Source of the DNA: Alicyclobacillus mali
GTDB lineage: Bacteria > Bacillota > Bacilli > Alicyclobacillales > Alicyclobacillaceae
DNA: 64,000 nucleotides
NCBI RefSeq assembly: GCF_017329565.1
Contig: NZ_JAFMTT010000004.1
Strand: one strand, 5' to 3'
In this document: piece by piece, positions 16,386 to 24,438 of the stretch
Layout: every line of letters begins with the position of its first letter
Position numbering within the stretch: the first letter of the stretch is position 1
Made by a program: the position numbers and the translations under genes
Notes under the pieces: model-generated
Databases searched by the model: none
Seen by the model: the letters and a program-made list of their open reading frames with translations, nothing else
Told to the model about the DNA's origin: nothing

Positions 16386-17231
16386 ATGGCGCTGAAACGT
16401 GTTCTCATTGTGGGGGCGGGACTCATCGGCGGGTCGATGGGCCTCGCCCTTTCCCGTCGCATGCCGCACCTTGAAGTCGATGCCGTAGAGCAAAACGCTG
16501 TCTATCGCGAGCAGGCGGGACGGCTTGGCGCGTTTGCACGTGTGTGGCACGCCCTGGAGAGCGCGCCGTCTGACTACGATCTCGCCGTGCTGGCCGTGCC
16601 GGTCGACGCTGCCGTTCAGATGTTACCTCGCGTGCGTGGCAAAGCAACGCGGGTGATGGACGTCTGCAGCGTGAAGCGCCCGATTGTGCAGGCGATGGAT
16701 CGCGTCCTCACCGGATCGCGCGGCGTACCGTCGCACCCGATGGCGGGGAAGGCACAGGCGGGGCCGCTCGCTGCGGAAGAATCGCTGTTTGAGAAGAGGC
16801 CGTGGCTATTCCTGGAGACGCACCGCCCGCCGGAAGAAGTCCTGCACCTCGTCGAGCGCGTCGGCGCTCGCACCGTATGGGTCCCCGATGCCGAGGCGCA
16901 CGATCGGCGCATGGCAGAGGTCAGCCACGGCATTCACCTTGCGAGCCAGTGCGCCATCCTCGCGGCCGAGAGCGCGCCGGATGCCCTTGCGGAGATGGCG
17001 GGCCCCGCCTTTTGGGATGTGACCCGATTGGCCTCATCGCCGTCGGAGTTCTGGATTCAGACACTCGCGGCCAATCGCGATCACGTCATCTCTTGGCTGA
17101 GACGATTCGAAGCGGCGGCCCAGGCGTTTCGCGCGACCCTCGAGCGAGAAGACGAGGCGGAATTGAACATGTTGCTTGACGAAGCGAGGCGGAGGCGCAA
17201 GCGGGCTGAAGCCGCGAGAAACACGGAGTAA
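16386..17231 (+). CDS. tyrA: Prephenate dehydrogenase
   Basis: NAD-dependent oxidative decarboxylation of prephenate to 4-hydroxyphenylpyruvate for tyrosine synthesis. The 281-residue protein shows the Rossmann motif VGAGLIGGSMGLAL at its N-terminus, the catalytic-His segment SHPMAGKAQAG, and the helical dimerisation domain with FWDVTRLASS. It ends without the C-terminal ACT domain that gives tyrosine feedback in longer Bacillus TyrA proteins, so feedback control may rest on the DAHP synthase domain (inference). ATG 16386 follows the DAHP synthase stop by 5 bases. Confidence 0.93.
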   Translation: MALKRVLIVGAGLIGGSMGLALSRRMPHLEVDAVEQNAVYREQAGRLGAFARVWHALESAPSDYDLAVLAVPVDAAVQMLPRVRGKATRVMDVCSVKRPIVQAMDRVLTGSRGVPSHPMAGKAQAGPLAAEESLFEKRPWLFLETHRPPEEVLHLVERVGARTVWVPDAEAHDRRMAEVSHGIHLASQCAILAAESAPDALAEMAGPAFWDVTRLASSPSEFWIQTLAANRDHVISWLRRFEAAAQAFRATLEREDEAELNMLLDEARRRRKRAEAARNTE

Positions 17232-17257
17232 TCTGAAAAATCGGAGCAGATGTGGTA

Positions 17258-17286
17258 TTGACAGCGTTTACAGAGCGGTGTATGAT
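17258..17286 (+). promoter_or_regulatory. Strong consensus sigma-A promoter
   Basis: TTGACA (17258-17263), a 17-bp spacer and TATGAT (17281-17286): one of the best promoter matches in the window. Transcription would start near 17293. It leads into a terminator about 50 bp later, not directly into a gene. Confidence 0.75.
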
Positions 17287-17292
17287 TCAAGT

Positions 17293-17378
17293 CGAAGGGT
17301 GTTATGTTCTGATTTCTCTCCACTCCTAGCAGAATCTCCTGTGTTGGGAATTCGCTTCGCGCGAGTTCCCTCTTTTTT
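17293..17378 (+). ncRNA. Predicted short (about 85 nt) leader or small RNA
   Basis: The stretch between a consensus promoter and a well-formed intrinsic terminator. It has no convincing reading frame with a ribosome binding site. It could be an independent small RNA or an attenuator leader for the gene starting at 17502; I could not see a clear competing antiterminator pairing. The call rests on the promoter-terminator arrangement only. Confidence 0.45.
17346..17378 (+). terminator. Intrinsic terminator of the short transcript
   Basis: Stem GGGAATTCGC (17346-17355) pairs with GCGAGTTCCC (17361-17370) around a TTCGC loop, with one T-G wobble, followed by TCTTTTTT (17371-17378). It is 123 bp before the next gene. 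Confidence 0.8.
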
Positions 17379-17501
17379 GCCTTCATCCTGGGGAGGCCAA
17401 TGGAGGAGGGCTGCTGAAACGACGTGCCAAAATGATCTTTGCAAGGATAATATTTCATCTCTTCGGGCATGCTAGGCGAAAACGGTGCGGAGGGAAGCCG
17501 C

Positions 17502-18899
17502 ATGCGCCTGAATGAATGCCTGAACCACGCGTCCGTCCCCACACTCCAGCGAATCGCCAAATCGCTCCACGTGGCCTGTGTGCCGTATTCCAAGCTCGAT
17601 ATCCTGCAGTCGATTCTGGAGGCGTGGCTCGATCCCGACGCGCGCAAAACCATGGTACATCGGTGGTGTGCGGACTGGGACGCCGCCATGCGGCGCATCG
17701 TGCTGCTGCCGCGCCACGCGTTTGCGCGTGAGGAAATGGCCTCGCTTTTGGCGCCATACGGCGATGGGCCCGTTGACCGGGCGCTCGAAGCCGGTTGGCT
17801 GTACGTCCATCCGGACCCCGCGACGAAATTCCCGCTGATTGTGCCAGAAGACGTCTGCCAGGCGTGTCACGCCCACTACGTGGCGAACTGGCGGTCGAAG
17901 GTCGCGATGCGCTCGGACGACCCGCCCTGCGTGCTCGACGAAGAGGATGCCATTCTCGCGGACCTCGAGACGCTTGTCGCCTACGTGCGCGATCACGACG
18001 TCCGCCTCACGACCACAGGCGCGCTCTACAAACGCAATCTCGAACAAGTGATGCAACTGTTCAAGATAGAGGAGTCGCTCGAGCTCCCAAGGTGGAGGTT
18101 CGGATACGGCAAGCGGACGTTCGCCTATCCAGACCGCCTGGCGCTCGTGTACGACTTCGCGTGCGACGAAGGGCTGCTCATCGAGCACGATGGCCGCGTG
18201 GAGGTGGACGACGCGCGCTGGCACGCGTGGAAGTCTCGCCTGACCGTCGTGAAACTTCGGCGGCTGTTGCGCCATTACGTCATAAGTTATCGTGGACCGA
18301 TTCCGCGGCTGCCCGACGTGTTGCGCCTCATCCTTCGCCTTGGCGACGATTGGCTTCACCTCGATTCACTCTACGACCTGTGTCTCCCTTTCCTGAACCC
18401 TTTTTATTACGATTCGATGTCAGATGTTTGGCGGACGAGAATTGTCAAAATGCTTGTCCACCTGGGTATCGCCAGACTTGGTTCGGATGCGCCAGAATGT
18501 CCTCCTGAATGGTTTCAAACGACCGAACTCGGTCAAGAATTATTATCACGAGGCGACGAGGAGTCGACCGCCGACCTCATCGAACGCCGGCCGGCGCTCG
18601 TGGTCCAGCCCAATTTTGAACTGGTCGTCGTGTCGCCAGATCCGCGCCTGGAGGAAACCCTCGCGCCGTTCGTGGAGAGAATTCCGTCGGACGGAGTTCG
18701 CGCCTATCGGGTCTTGGCTCATACCGTCGCTCAAGGCGTCCGCGCTGGGCACGACTTCGATGCGTGGCGGGCGTGCGTCGCGCGGCATGCACTGTACGGA
18801 ATTCCGCAGAACGTGGACCGGATGCTGGTGCGCTGGGCGGAGGCCGCGCGCCTCGAGCTGGAGGCTCACGACGTTGAGCCGGGCGAGTCCTGGGCGTAG
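17502..18899 (+). CDS. Helicase-associated (XPB/Ssl2-like) domain protein without ATPase motor
   Basis: A 465-residue protein. Its C-terminal region, with LVVQPNFELVVVSPDPRLEE (about residues 365-390), resembles the helicase-associated XPB/Ssl2-like domain seen in many Gram-positive proteins. No Walker A or DEAD-type motif is present, so it is not a helicase by itself. The N-terminal half is helical with RWCADWDAAMRRIVLLP. ATG 17502 is chosen over ATG 17469 because GGAGGGAAG precedes it at good spacing. It lies between tyrA and reoY, roughly where Bacillus has ypiA, but is not that TPR protein. Function unknown. Confidence 0.7.
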   Translation: MRLNECLNHASVPTLQRIAKSLHVACVPYSKLDILQSILEAWLDPDARKTMVHRWCADWDAAMRRIVLLPRHAFAREEMASLLAPYGDGPVDRALEAGWLYVHPDPATKFPLIVPEDVCQACHAHYVANWRSKVAMRSDDPPCVLDEEDAILADLETLVAYVRDHDVRLTTTGALYKRNLEQVMQLFKIEESLELPRWRFGYGKRTFAYPDRLALVYDFACDEGLLIEHDGRVEVDDARWHAWKSRLTVVKLRRLLRHYVISYRGPIPRLPDVLRLILRLGDDWLHLDSLYDLCLPFLNPFYYDSMSDVWRTRIVKMLVHLGIARLGSDAPECPPEWFQTTELGQELLSRGDEESTADLIERRPALVVQPNFELVVVSPDPRLEETLAPFVERIPSDGVRAYRVLAHTVAQGVRAGHDFDAWRACVARHALYGIPQNVDRMLVRWAEAARLELEAHDVEPGESWA

Positions 18900-19032
18900 G
18901 GTGGCAAGGGAAAAACACACCGGGTGCAGGAAAAGCGGGCTCGCTCACAGAATACAATGAACACACAATTCGAAACTTGCGGATGCTCGCTGGACGCTTC
19001 CGAGACCTCGGGAAGCAGGGAGGAGAATGGCT

Positions 19033-19605
19033 ATGGGAACCACCGTGAGCGTCGCTGAGAAGAAGCATTTCCTGCGCTGGTTTCTAGCCAACTACCGATT
19101 GCAGAGCCGTGAAGCCGAGATGTTGCTGCGCTACATGATGTCGCGCGAAAACATCCTCGAGCGCGTTCACTTCGTAGACAATTTTCGCCAGTTCTCGCGC
19201 GTCATCGTGGTGTCGACGACCTGCGTGCACGTCGCGCCGTTTCGCTATTACCGTCGGAACAAGCCGGTGACCACGGATGTCGAGCAGGCATTCATGGACT
19301 TGTATCAGCACCCGGACGAAGACATCTACGTGGGGCTGTTCTTCAAAGATCGAAGCACGTGCCCCGAGTTTGCCTCGGTCCTTGAGGAGCCTGCACGTCC
19401 GGACCTTGACCCGGCCATCCGCGAGATGCTGTCCGTCCAGGCAGATCTCGTCATCGAGCAAGCGCTTCGGGCGTATCGGCGGGACCAGCTGATGCGGGCG
19501 GTGGATGCCGCCTTGGATGCGGGCGACAAACGCGCTTTTCTCGCGGCGAGCGAGCGACTCATCCAGTTTGATCGCGGCGAATCTCTCGAAGATTCTCCCG
19601 CCTGA
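19033..19605 (+). CDS. reoY: ReoY/YpiB-family protein (UPF0302)
   Basis: A 190-residue cytoplasmic protein recognised by VSVAEKKHFLRWFL, YMMSRENILERVHFV and DEDIYVGLFFKDR, which match Bacillus YpiB (ReoY) region by region. In Listeria and Bacillus, ReoY helps the ClpCP protease degrade MurA and so tunes peptidoglycan precursor synthesis. Its position downstream of the aro-trp-tyr cluster is also that of Bacillus ypiB. ATG 19033 is preferred to ATG 19027 because GGGAGGAG ends at 19025. An imperfect hairpin (GCTTCCGAG with CTCGGGAAGC, 18996-19016) lies just before the ribosome binding site. Confidence 0.88.
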   Translation: MGTTVSVAEKKHFLRWFLANYRLQSREAEMLLRYMMSRENILERVHFVDNFRQFSRVIVVSTTCVHVAPFRYYRRNKPVTTDVEQAFMDLYQHPDEDIYVGLFFKDRSTCPEFASVLEEPARPDLDPAIREMLSVQADLVIEQALRAYRRDQLMRAVDAALDAGDKRAFLAASERLIQFDRGESLEDSPA

Positions 19606-19622
19606 CCGAATGCGTCGGTGTT

Positions 19623-19656
19623 GGCTGTGCGGCCTCGAGCCTCACAGCCATTTTTT
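19623..19656 (+). terminator. Intrinsic terminator after reoY
   Basis: GGCTGTG (19623-19629) pairs with CACAGCC (19643-19649), with an inner GGC/GCC pairing, followed by ATTTTTT. It overlaps the last codons of the convergent yitT-like gene. Confidence 0.8.
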
Positions 19657-20520
19657 GCGCCGCCTGCTTGGCGAATTTGCCTCGCCGTCGAACGTGAAGC
19701 CTTCGCCCAGGACTTCGTGCACCGGGTTCACCGTAACAAAGGCATACGGATCGATGGCCTCAATGATGCGTTGCACGCGGGAGACTTCGTCGCGCGAGAC
19801 CACGCAGTAGATGACCTCGCGGCTTGTCCCTGTGTAACCGCCGCGGGCTTGAAGCAAGGTGGTGCCGCGATCGAGCTCGCGATGGATGGCTTCGATGATG
19901 GTGTGATGGTGGTCCGAGACGATCATCATCGCGCGGCCGCTCGAGGCTCCCTCAATGACGAAGTCGATGACGCGACTCGCCACAAACAGTGCCACGAGTG
20001 AGTACATCGCGACTTCCTTGCCGATGAGCACGATGACGGACAGAATCACGATAAAATCGATGGCAAACAGGGTTCGCCCCATGCCGATGCCCCGGTGATG
20101 CCTGAGCAGGCGCGCAATGATATCGGATCCGCCCGTGGTGCCGCCTGCGCGAAAGATGAGCCCGAGTCCGATGCCCGTGATCACGCCCGCGTATAACGCG
20201 GCCAGCAGGGGATCGTGAAGCGGAATTCGAACGGGTTGCGTGATTTCGCTGAAGACGGAAACACCGGCGACGCCGGCGGCTGTCTTCAGCACGAATTCGT
20301 GGCCGAATTGCCTCCATGCCACGATGAGGAGTGGGATGTTTAGAATGAAAAACGAGATGCCAATTGGCACGTGCAACTTGTACAACAAGAGAAGGGAAAT
20401 GCCTACAAAGCCGCCCTCCGCGAGGTGGTTCGCCACCAGGAATCCGTTCAGCCCCAGAGCGTAGATGAGGGCGCCCACGGCGATGGCGCCCCATTGGATT
20501 GCTCGTTCGAATATTTTCAT
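19642..20520 (-). CDS. YitT-family membrane protein with DUF2179 domain
   Basis: A 292-residue integral membrane protein with five or six hydrophobic segments in the first about 190 residues and a soluble C-terminal DUF2179-type domain (about residues 205-285). The family signature regions GLNGFLVANHLAEGGFVGIS and FRAGGTTGGSDIIAR are clear. Bacillus has several paralogues (YitT, YpjC, YqfU and others) whose transport or regulatory role is unresolved. Start at ATG 20520, with AAGGGAG 9 bases upstream; an upstream in-frame ATG at 20562 lacks a site. The stop lies within the reoY terminator. Confidence 0.88.
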   Translation of the reverse strand: MKIFERAIQWGAIAVGALIYALGLNGFLVANHLAEGGFVGISLLLLYKLHVPIGISFFILNIPLLIVAWRQFGHEFVLKTAAGVAGVSVFSEITQPVRIPLHDPLLAALYAGVITGIGLGLIFRAGGTTGGSDIIARLLRHHRGIGMGRTLFAIDFIVILSVIVLIGKEVAMYSLVALFVASRVIDFVIEGASSGRAMMIVSDHHHTIIEAIHRELDRGTTLLQARGGYTGTSREVIYCVVSRDEVSRVQRIIEAIDPYAFVTVNPVHEVLGEGFTFDGEANSPSRRRKKWL

Positions 20521-20575
20521 GATGTGTGACTCCCTTGCCACGTGGCTGGTACTATGAGCCATTATACGGGCGGGA

Positions 20576-21622
20576 TCACGGTAACTTCAATGGGCGCCGC
20601 GCCAAGGTCAGAAGGGTGAGGAGCCATAGCGCGATCCAGCCGAACGCCGTGTAGCCGTACTGGACAATGGCCCGAAATCCAAATGCCGTGAATGCCGCAC
20701 AGGTGGCGAGCACCATCCCTGCTGCGGCGAGCCGCTTTTTTTGCGTGGCGAGCCGCTCACCGAGAAGTCCATACAGATTGCCGACCAGTGTGGAGTAGAT
20801 TTCCCCAAACAGCACGGCGATAAACAGCACGGCCACGACTCGTGGATAGGTGGCTGCAATGCGCCCCATGGGTACCGCGTATCGATATGCGTCTGGGGCG
20901 TGTGCGGCGAGCGTGATGGTGACCGCTGCCAGCAGGCAGCCGAGCCCCACGGCGCCGAGTGCGGATCCTTGCCGGAGCGCGCGGCGTTCTCCAATTCGTC
21001 CGCCAAGTGGAACCAGCACGCCGATGGACAAGCCCACGTTCATAGCTGCGTAGAGGAGCGCTGAGAGAATGGCTGACGCGATGGATCCGTTCGCTGTGTG
21101 CAAATGGAGGATAGCGGACCGGTGCGAAGGATCCGACACGCTGGCGAGTGCCAATCCGACCGCGAAGATGCAGAGCGCCGGTACGATGACAGCGTTGGCG
21201 CCGAAGAGCCCGCGAATGCCAAACGCCGTCGTCATGGCCGCGAACGCCATCGCGCACAGCACGCCGAGTCCGTACGGCAGACCGAGTTGTTCACGAAACA
21301 GCGCGCCGGTTCCCGCCAGCATCGCCGTCGTAGTTCCCAACAACATGGCGATGACGAGCGCGTCGATTCCACGGGCGAGCCAACGCGGCAGGGCGCGAGC
21401 CGTGACATCCTGAAATGACCTTGCGCGACACTCGGCGCCGAGCTCCAACAGGCGATAGCCCCACCAGGCAAACAAACCTGTGGCCACACAGATGCCCAGG
21501 AATCCCCATGCGCCGAAACGCCCAAAAAACTGATACACCTCTTGCCCAGACGCGAATCCTGCGCCCACGACGGTCCCGATGTAAACCGCGGCAATCTGAA
21601 ATGCCAGCCTCACAGCCCTCAC
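20576..21622 (-). CDS. YkvI-like membrane transporter (APC/LeuT superfamily)
   Basis: A 348-residue membrane protein with about ten hydrophobic helices. The N-terminal helix pattern AAVYIGTVVGAGFASGQEV is typical of YkvI-type proteins, distant relatives of amino-acid/cation symporters. The substrate is unknown. GTG 21622 is the likely start: GGAGGG lies 6 bases before it, whereas the longer frame (ATG 21661) has no site. It is on the same strand as the YitT gene, 55 bp upstream of it, so co-transcription is plausible. Divergent from uppP. Confidence 0.82.
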   Translation of the reverse strand: MRAVRLAFQIAAVYIGTVVGAGFASGQEVYQFFGRFGAWGFLGICVATGLFAWWGYRLLELGAECRARSFQDVTARALPRWLARGIDALVIAMLLGTTTAMLAGTGALFREQLGLPYGLGVLCAMAFAAMTTAFGIRGLFGANAVIVPALCIFAVGLALASVSDPSHRSAILHLHTANGSIASAILSALLYAAMNVGLSIGVLVPLGGRIGERRALRQGSALGAVGLGCLLAAVTITLAAHAPDAYRYAVPMGRIAATYPRVVAVLFIAVLFGEIYSTLVGNLYGLLGERLATQKKRLAAAGMVLATCAAFTAFGFRAIVQYGYTAFGWIALWLLTLLTLARRPLKLP

Positions 21623-21789
21623 CCTCGACCCTCCTTGCGACGTCATCGTGCGTCGATACATCCTATGGAAACCGTGCGTAAGACATGCCGAAGCTCGGAC
21701 ATGTTCTGACCGGCCCGTCCATACACATGTACGGAACGACGACTCACGGCGTCTGCGGGAGGGAGGTCGTCATACGAGGGGGTAGCACG

Positions 21790-22593
21790 ATGACGTACGG
21801 CGATGCCGTGCTATTCGGGGCCGTGCAGGGTTTGACCGAGTTCTTGCCCGTCTCCAGCTCGGGCCACATTGTGCTCTTGGAGAAACTGCTTCACGTCAAT
21901 GTCGAAGGCAATACGGCGTTCGTGCTCATGCTTCACGTGGGCACTCTGCTCGCGGTCCTGTATGCGATGCGCAGGGAGGTCCGCTGGCTCATCCAGCATC
22001 CGAAGGCCCGGGAGACATGGATGATCGTCGTGGCGCTATTGCCGACCGCCGTGATCGGCGCGCTGTTCGAAGAATGGTTTGATGATCTGTTTGAATCAGG
22101 CGCGACCATCGGCCTCGAATTTTTGCTGACGGGCGTCATCCTGTGGTGGATGGACGCCGTCGAGGCAGGCAAAAAGAACGAGAAGACGATGACTGTGGCC
22201 GACAGCCTGTGGATCGGCGCGCTCCAAGGCGCCGCTATTCTTCCGGCGCTATCCCGTTCCGGGTTGACCATCGCCGGCGGACTGTGGCGAGGCCTGAATC
22301 GGGAGGCGGCGACGCGTTTTTCCTTTCTCTTGTCCATCCCGGCGATTCTCGGCGGCGTGCTCGTCAAGCTTGACGATCTCGTCGAAGCGCATCACTCGGC
22401 AGCGCTGTCGTCGGGTCCGATGATGGCGGGCATGTTGGCGGCGCTCGTCACGGGGTATCTGTCTGTGCGGTGGACCAAGTCCTTGGTCTCACGCGCCAGA
22501 ATGCGCTGGTTCGCGGTGTATACCTTCGCGCTCTCGGCGTGGATCTTATTCGATCAACTGGTTCAGCACCGGTTCTTTCCCCCTCTCGCGTGA
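21790..22593 (+). CDS. uppP: Undecaprenyl-diphosphatase
   Basis: A 267-residue membrane enzyme of the BacA/UppP family that dephosphorylates C55-PP to recycle the lipid carrier for peptidoglycan and other polymers. Both catalytic motifs are intact: EFLPVSSSGH near the N-terminus and ALSRSGLTIAGG (catalytic Ser-Arg region) in the middle. Seven or eight hydrophobic segments are visible. ATG 21790 follows GAGGGGG. Bacitracin tolerance is the classical phenotype of the family. Single-gene unit between divergent and convergent neighbours. Confidence 0.95.
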   Translation: MTYGDAVLFGAVQGLTEFLPVSSSGHIVLLEKLLHVNVEGNTAFVLMLHVGTLLAVLYAMRREVRWLIQHPKARETWMIVVALLPTAVIGALFEEWFDDLFESGATIGLEFLLTGVILWWMDAVEAGKKNEKTMTVADSLWIGALQGAAILPALSRSGLTIAGGLWRGLNREAATRFSFLLSIPAILGGVLVKLDDLVEAHHSAALSSGPMMAGMLAALVTGYLSVRWTKSLVSRARMRWFAVYTFALSAWILFDQLVQHRFFPPLA

Positions 22594-22611
22594 CGCGACG
22601 GTGTGCGTCGT

Positions 22612-22650
22612 AAAAAATGGCCAGGCAGCCCCTTTCCGGGACACCTGGCC
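22612..22650 (-). terminator. Intrinsic terminator after ylbJ (possibly bidirectional)
   Basis: GGCCAGG (22619-22625) and CCTGGCC (22644-22650) form a stem with an inner CCC/GGG pairing. On the minus strand it ends in TTTTTT (22612-22617). On the plus strand the tail is GCTCTTATTT, so uppP may use it too. Confidence 0.8.
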
Positions 22651-22663
22651 GCTCTTATTTCTG

Positions 22664-23953
22664 TCAACCGTGTGAGCGGACGAAGAACGCAATCACGCGG
22701 ATCCGCCGGATGAGCAGTGCGCCGAAGGACAGGGCGACGAGTGCCGCGAAAATGGCCGCCCACCACACCACGCTGTTTGACATCGCGTGTGCAAAGGTCG
22801 GCCAAAACCCGTTCTGTTCGAAGGCGGAAGACATCACGGGAAGATGGTGCGCCAAACTCGCCATGGCGCCTTGGGAGCTGCGACCGACACCCATGCCGTA
22901 GAGGAGGACGGTGAGCAGCGCTGCGAGCGCGGCGTGCAGGAAGCGCGCGAGAAAATACGGGCGCATCCGGATGTCGGTTTGGGTCAGCACACTTGCGACC
23001 TGCGCGTGAACGCTGAGGCCGCTCCAGGCAATGATTCCGCTCACCAGCGCGAGTTTCTGAATGAGCGGCGCGGGAACCGCCGCCGTCTGGGCACTGCCGA
23101 TATCCAGTTCGAGCACACCTGCCAGCGTCGGCTGTACGAGCCCCGTGTGGATGCCGAACAGTCGGTAGATTTCCATCAGAGGCCATCCAATAACCGCCAT
23201 AATGCCGCTCACTTCAAGAATCTCGATCACGACCGCGAAAAACACAATGAACCCGGAGATCATGAGGATGGTCTGAACCGACTCGCTCACTGCGTTGCCA
23301 AGCAGCTTGCCAAATGCACGCCCATCCTCTTCACGCGCCACCAGCATCTCGCGGTAAGCGCGCGCAAACAGGTTTCCCTTCGGCCGCACCTCTTCGCGAT
23401 CTTTCACTTCCCTGAGGTGGTCGGGATCGCGCCGTCCCCACAGCTTGAACGTCACGCCCACCAAAAACGAGGAAATGTAGTGTGCGACGGCGAACAACGC
23501 GCCGAGCGCCGGCGATTTGAACATGCCCACGGCCACGGCGCCAAACATGAACAGCGGATCTGCGGTGTTGGTGAAGGCCAACAGCCGCTCTCCTTCAATC
23601 CGGGTGCATTGCTTCGTCTGGCGGAATCGCGCCGTGATGACGGCATCCATGGGGTACCCGGCCGCGAGCCCCATGGACAGGGCGAACGCGCCGACGCCCG
23701 GGACGCTGAAGAGCGGTTGCATGAGCGGCTCGAGGAGAACGCCGAAGCCGCGAACCACGCCGAGGCCGAGCAGCAGCTCGGAGACAATGAAGAACGGCAG
23801 AAGCGACGGAATGATGATCTCCCAGCACACTTTGAGGCCCTGCATGCCGGCTTCGTACCCTACTTTCGGGTAGATCACGAGCGCCAGCGTAAACACCACA
23901 GCCATGGCGGCCAGGAGGACGGTGCTCCGGTGCCCGCGTCTCTCTTCGCGCAA
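22664..23953 (-). CDS. ylbJ: Sporulation integral membrane protein YlbJ
   Basis: A 429-residue multi-span membrane protein of the YlbJ/SpoVV family. In Bacillus, YlbJ (SpoVV) is required for moving dipicolinic acid across the outer forespore membrane. Recognisable segments are IIPSLLPFFIVSELLLGLG, LAAGYPMDAVITARF and AWSGLSVHAQVASVL. TTG 23953 is the probable start, with GGGAGGG 8 bases upstream; an ATG at 24007 is in frame but lacks a site. Its presence supports an endospore-forming host. Divergent from ypjD. Confidence 0.85.
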   Translation of the reverse strand: MREERRGHRSTVLLAAMAVVFTLALVIYPKVGYEAGMQGLKVCWEIIIPSLLPFFIVSELLLGLGVVRGFGVLLEPLMQPLFSVPGVGAFALSMGLAAGYPMDAVITARFRQTKQCTRIEGERLLAFTNTADPLFMFGAVAVGMFKSPALGALFAVAHYISSFLVGVTFKLWGRRDPDHLREVKDREEVRPKGNLFARAYREMLVAREEDGRAFGKLLGNAVSESVQTILMISGFIVFFAVVIEILEVSGIMAVIGWPLMEIYRLFGIHTGLVQPTLAGVLELDIGSAQTAAVPAPLIQKLALVSGIIAWSGLSVHAQVASVLTQTDIRMRPYFLARFLHAALAALLTVLLYGMGVGRSSQGAMASLAHHLPVMSSAFEQNGFWPTFAHAMSNSVVWWAAIFAALVALSFGALLIRRIRVIAFFVRSHG

Positions 23954-24052
23954 GTGCCCTTCCCTCCCTTGTCGGACCCTGGTACGGGCCCGAAATCGTC
24001 CATACATGCTTATGACAAGCCTCGTCTTTTATGTTTGTGAGAGCCGGTCCGG

Positions 24053-24058
24053 TATAAT
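24053..24058 (+). promoter_or_regulatory. -10 box for the ypjD-dapB operon
   Basis: A perfect TATAAT (24053-24058) lies 24 bp before the ypjD GTG start. No strong -35 hexamer was seen at 16-18 bp. Confidence 0.5.
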
Positions 24059-24081
24059 GGGGACGCGAGGAGGAGAACGAC

Positions 24082-24438
24082 GTGCAACTGTCCGAACTGC
24101 AGCAGGAAGTCGATCGGTACATATCCCAGTTTCAAGAGGGCTATTTTCACCCGATGACACTCGTCGTGCGGCTTGCCGAGGAGCTTGGTGAACTGGCGCG
24201 GGAGATCAATCATCATTACGGGGAAAAGCCGAAGAAGGCCGACGAGCCGGAGGGGGACATCGCGCTCGAAATGGGCGATATTCTGTTCGTACTCGCGTGC
24301 ATGGCGAATCGGCTGGGCATTGATCTAGACGACGCGTTTTCGGCGACCATGCACAAGTTCCGCACGCGAGATCGCGACCGCTGGACGCGCCGAGATCGCC
24401 AGGATGAACACGGTGAGGGGAGGCGCAAGGATGAGTGA
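24082..24438 (+). CDS. ypjD: MazG-like nucleotide pyrophosphohydrolase (YpjD)
   Basis: A 118-residue all-alpha NTP pyrophosphohydrolase of the MazG superfamily. The metal-binding pattern is visible as RLAEELGELAREI and, downstream, EMGDILFVLACMAN (E-E-x-x-E and E-x-x-D type ligands). The family hydrolyses non-canonical or excess nucleoside triphosphates; the substrate here is not known. The gene starts with GTG after GGAGGAGAACGAC. The pairing ypjD-dapB is conserved in Bacillus, and the two overlap by 8 bases here. Confidence 0.9.
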   Translation: MQLSELQQEVDRYISQFQEGYFHPMTLVVRLAEELGELAREINHHYGEKPKKADEPEGDIALEMGDILFVLACMANRLGIDLDDAFSATMHKFRTRDRDRWTRRDRQDEHGEGRRKDE

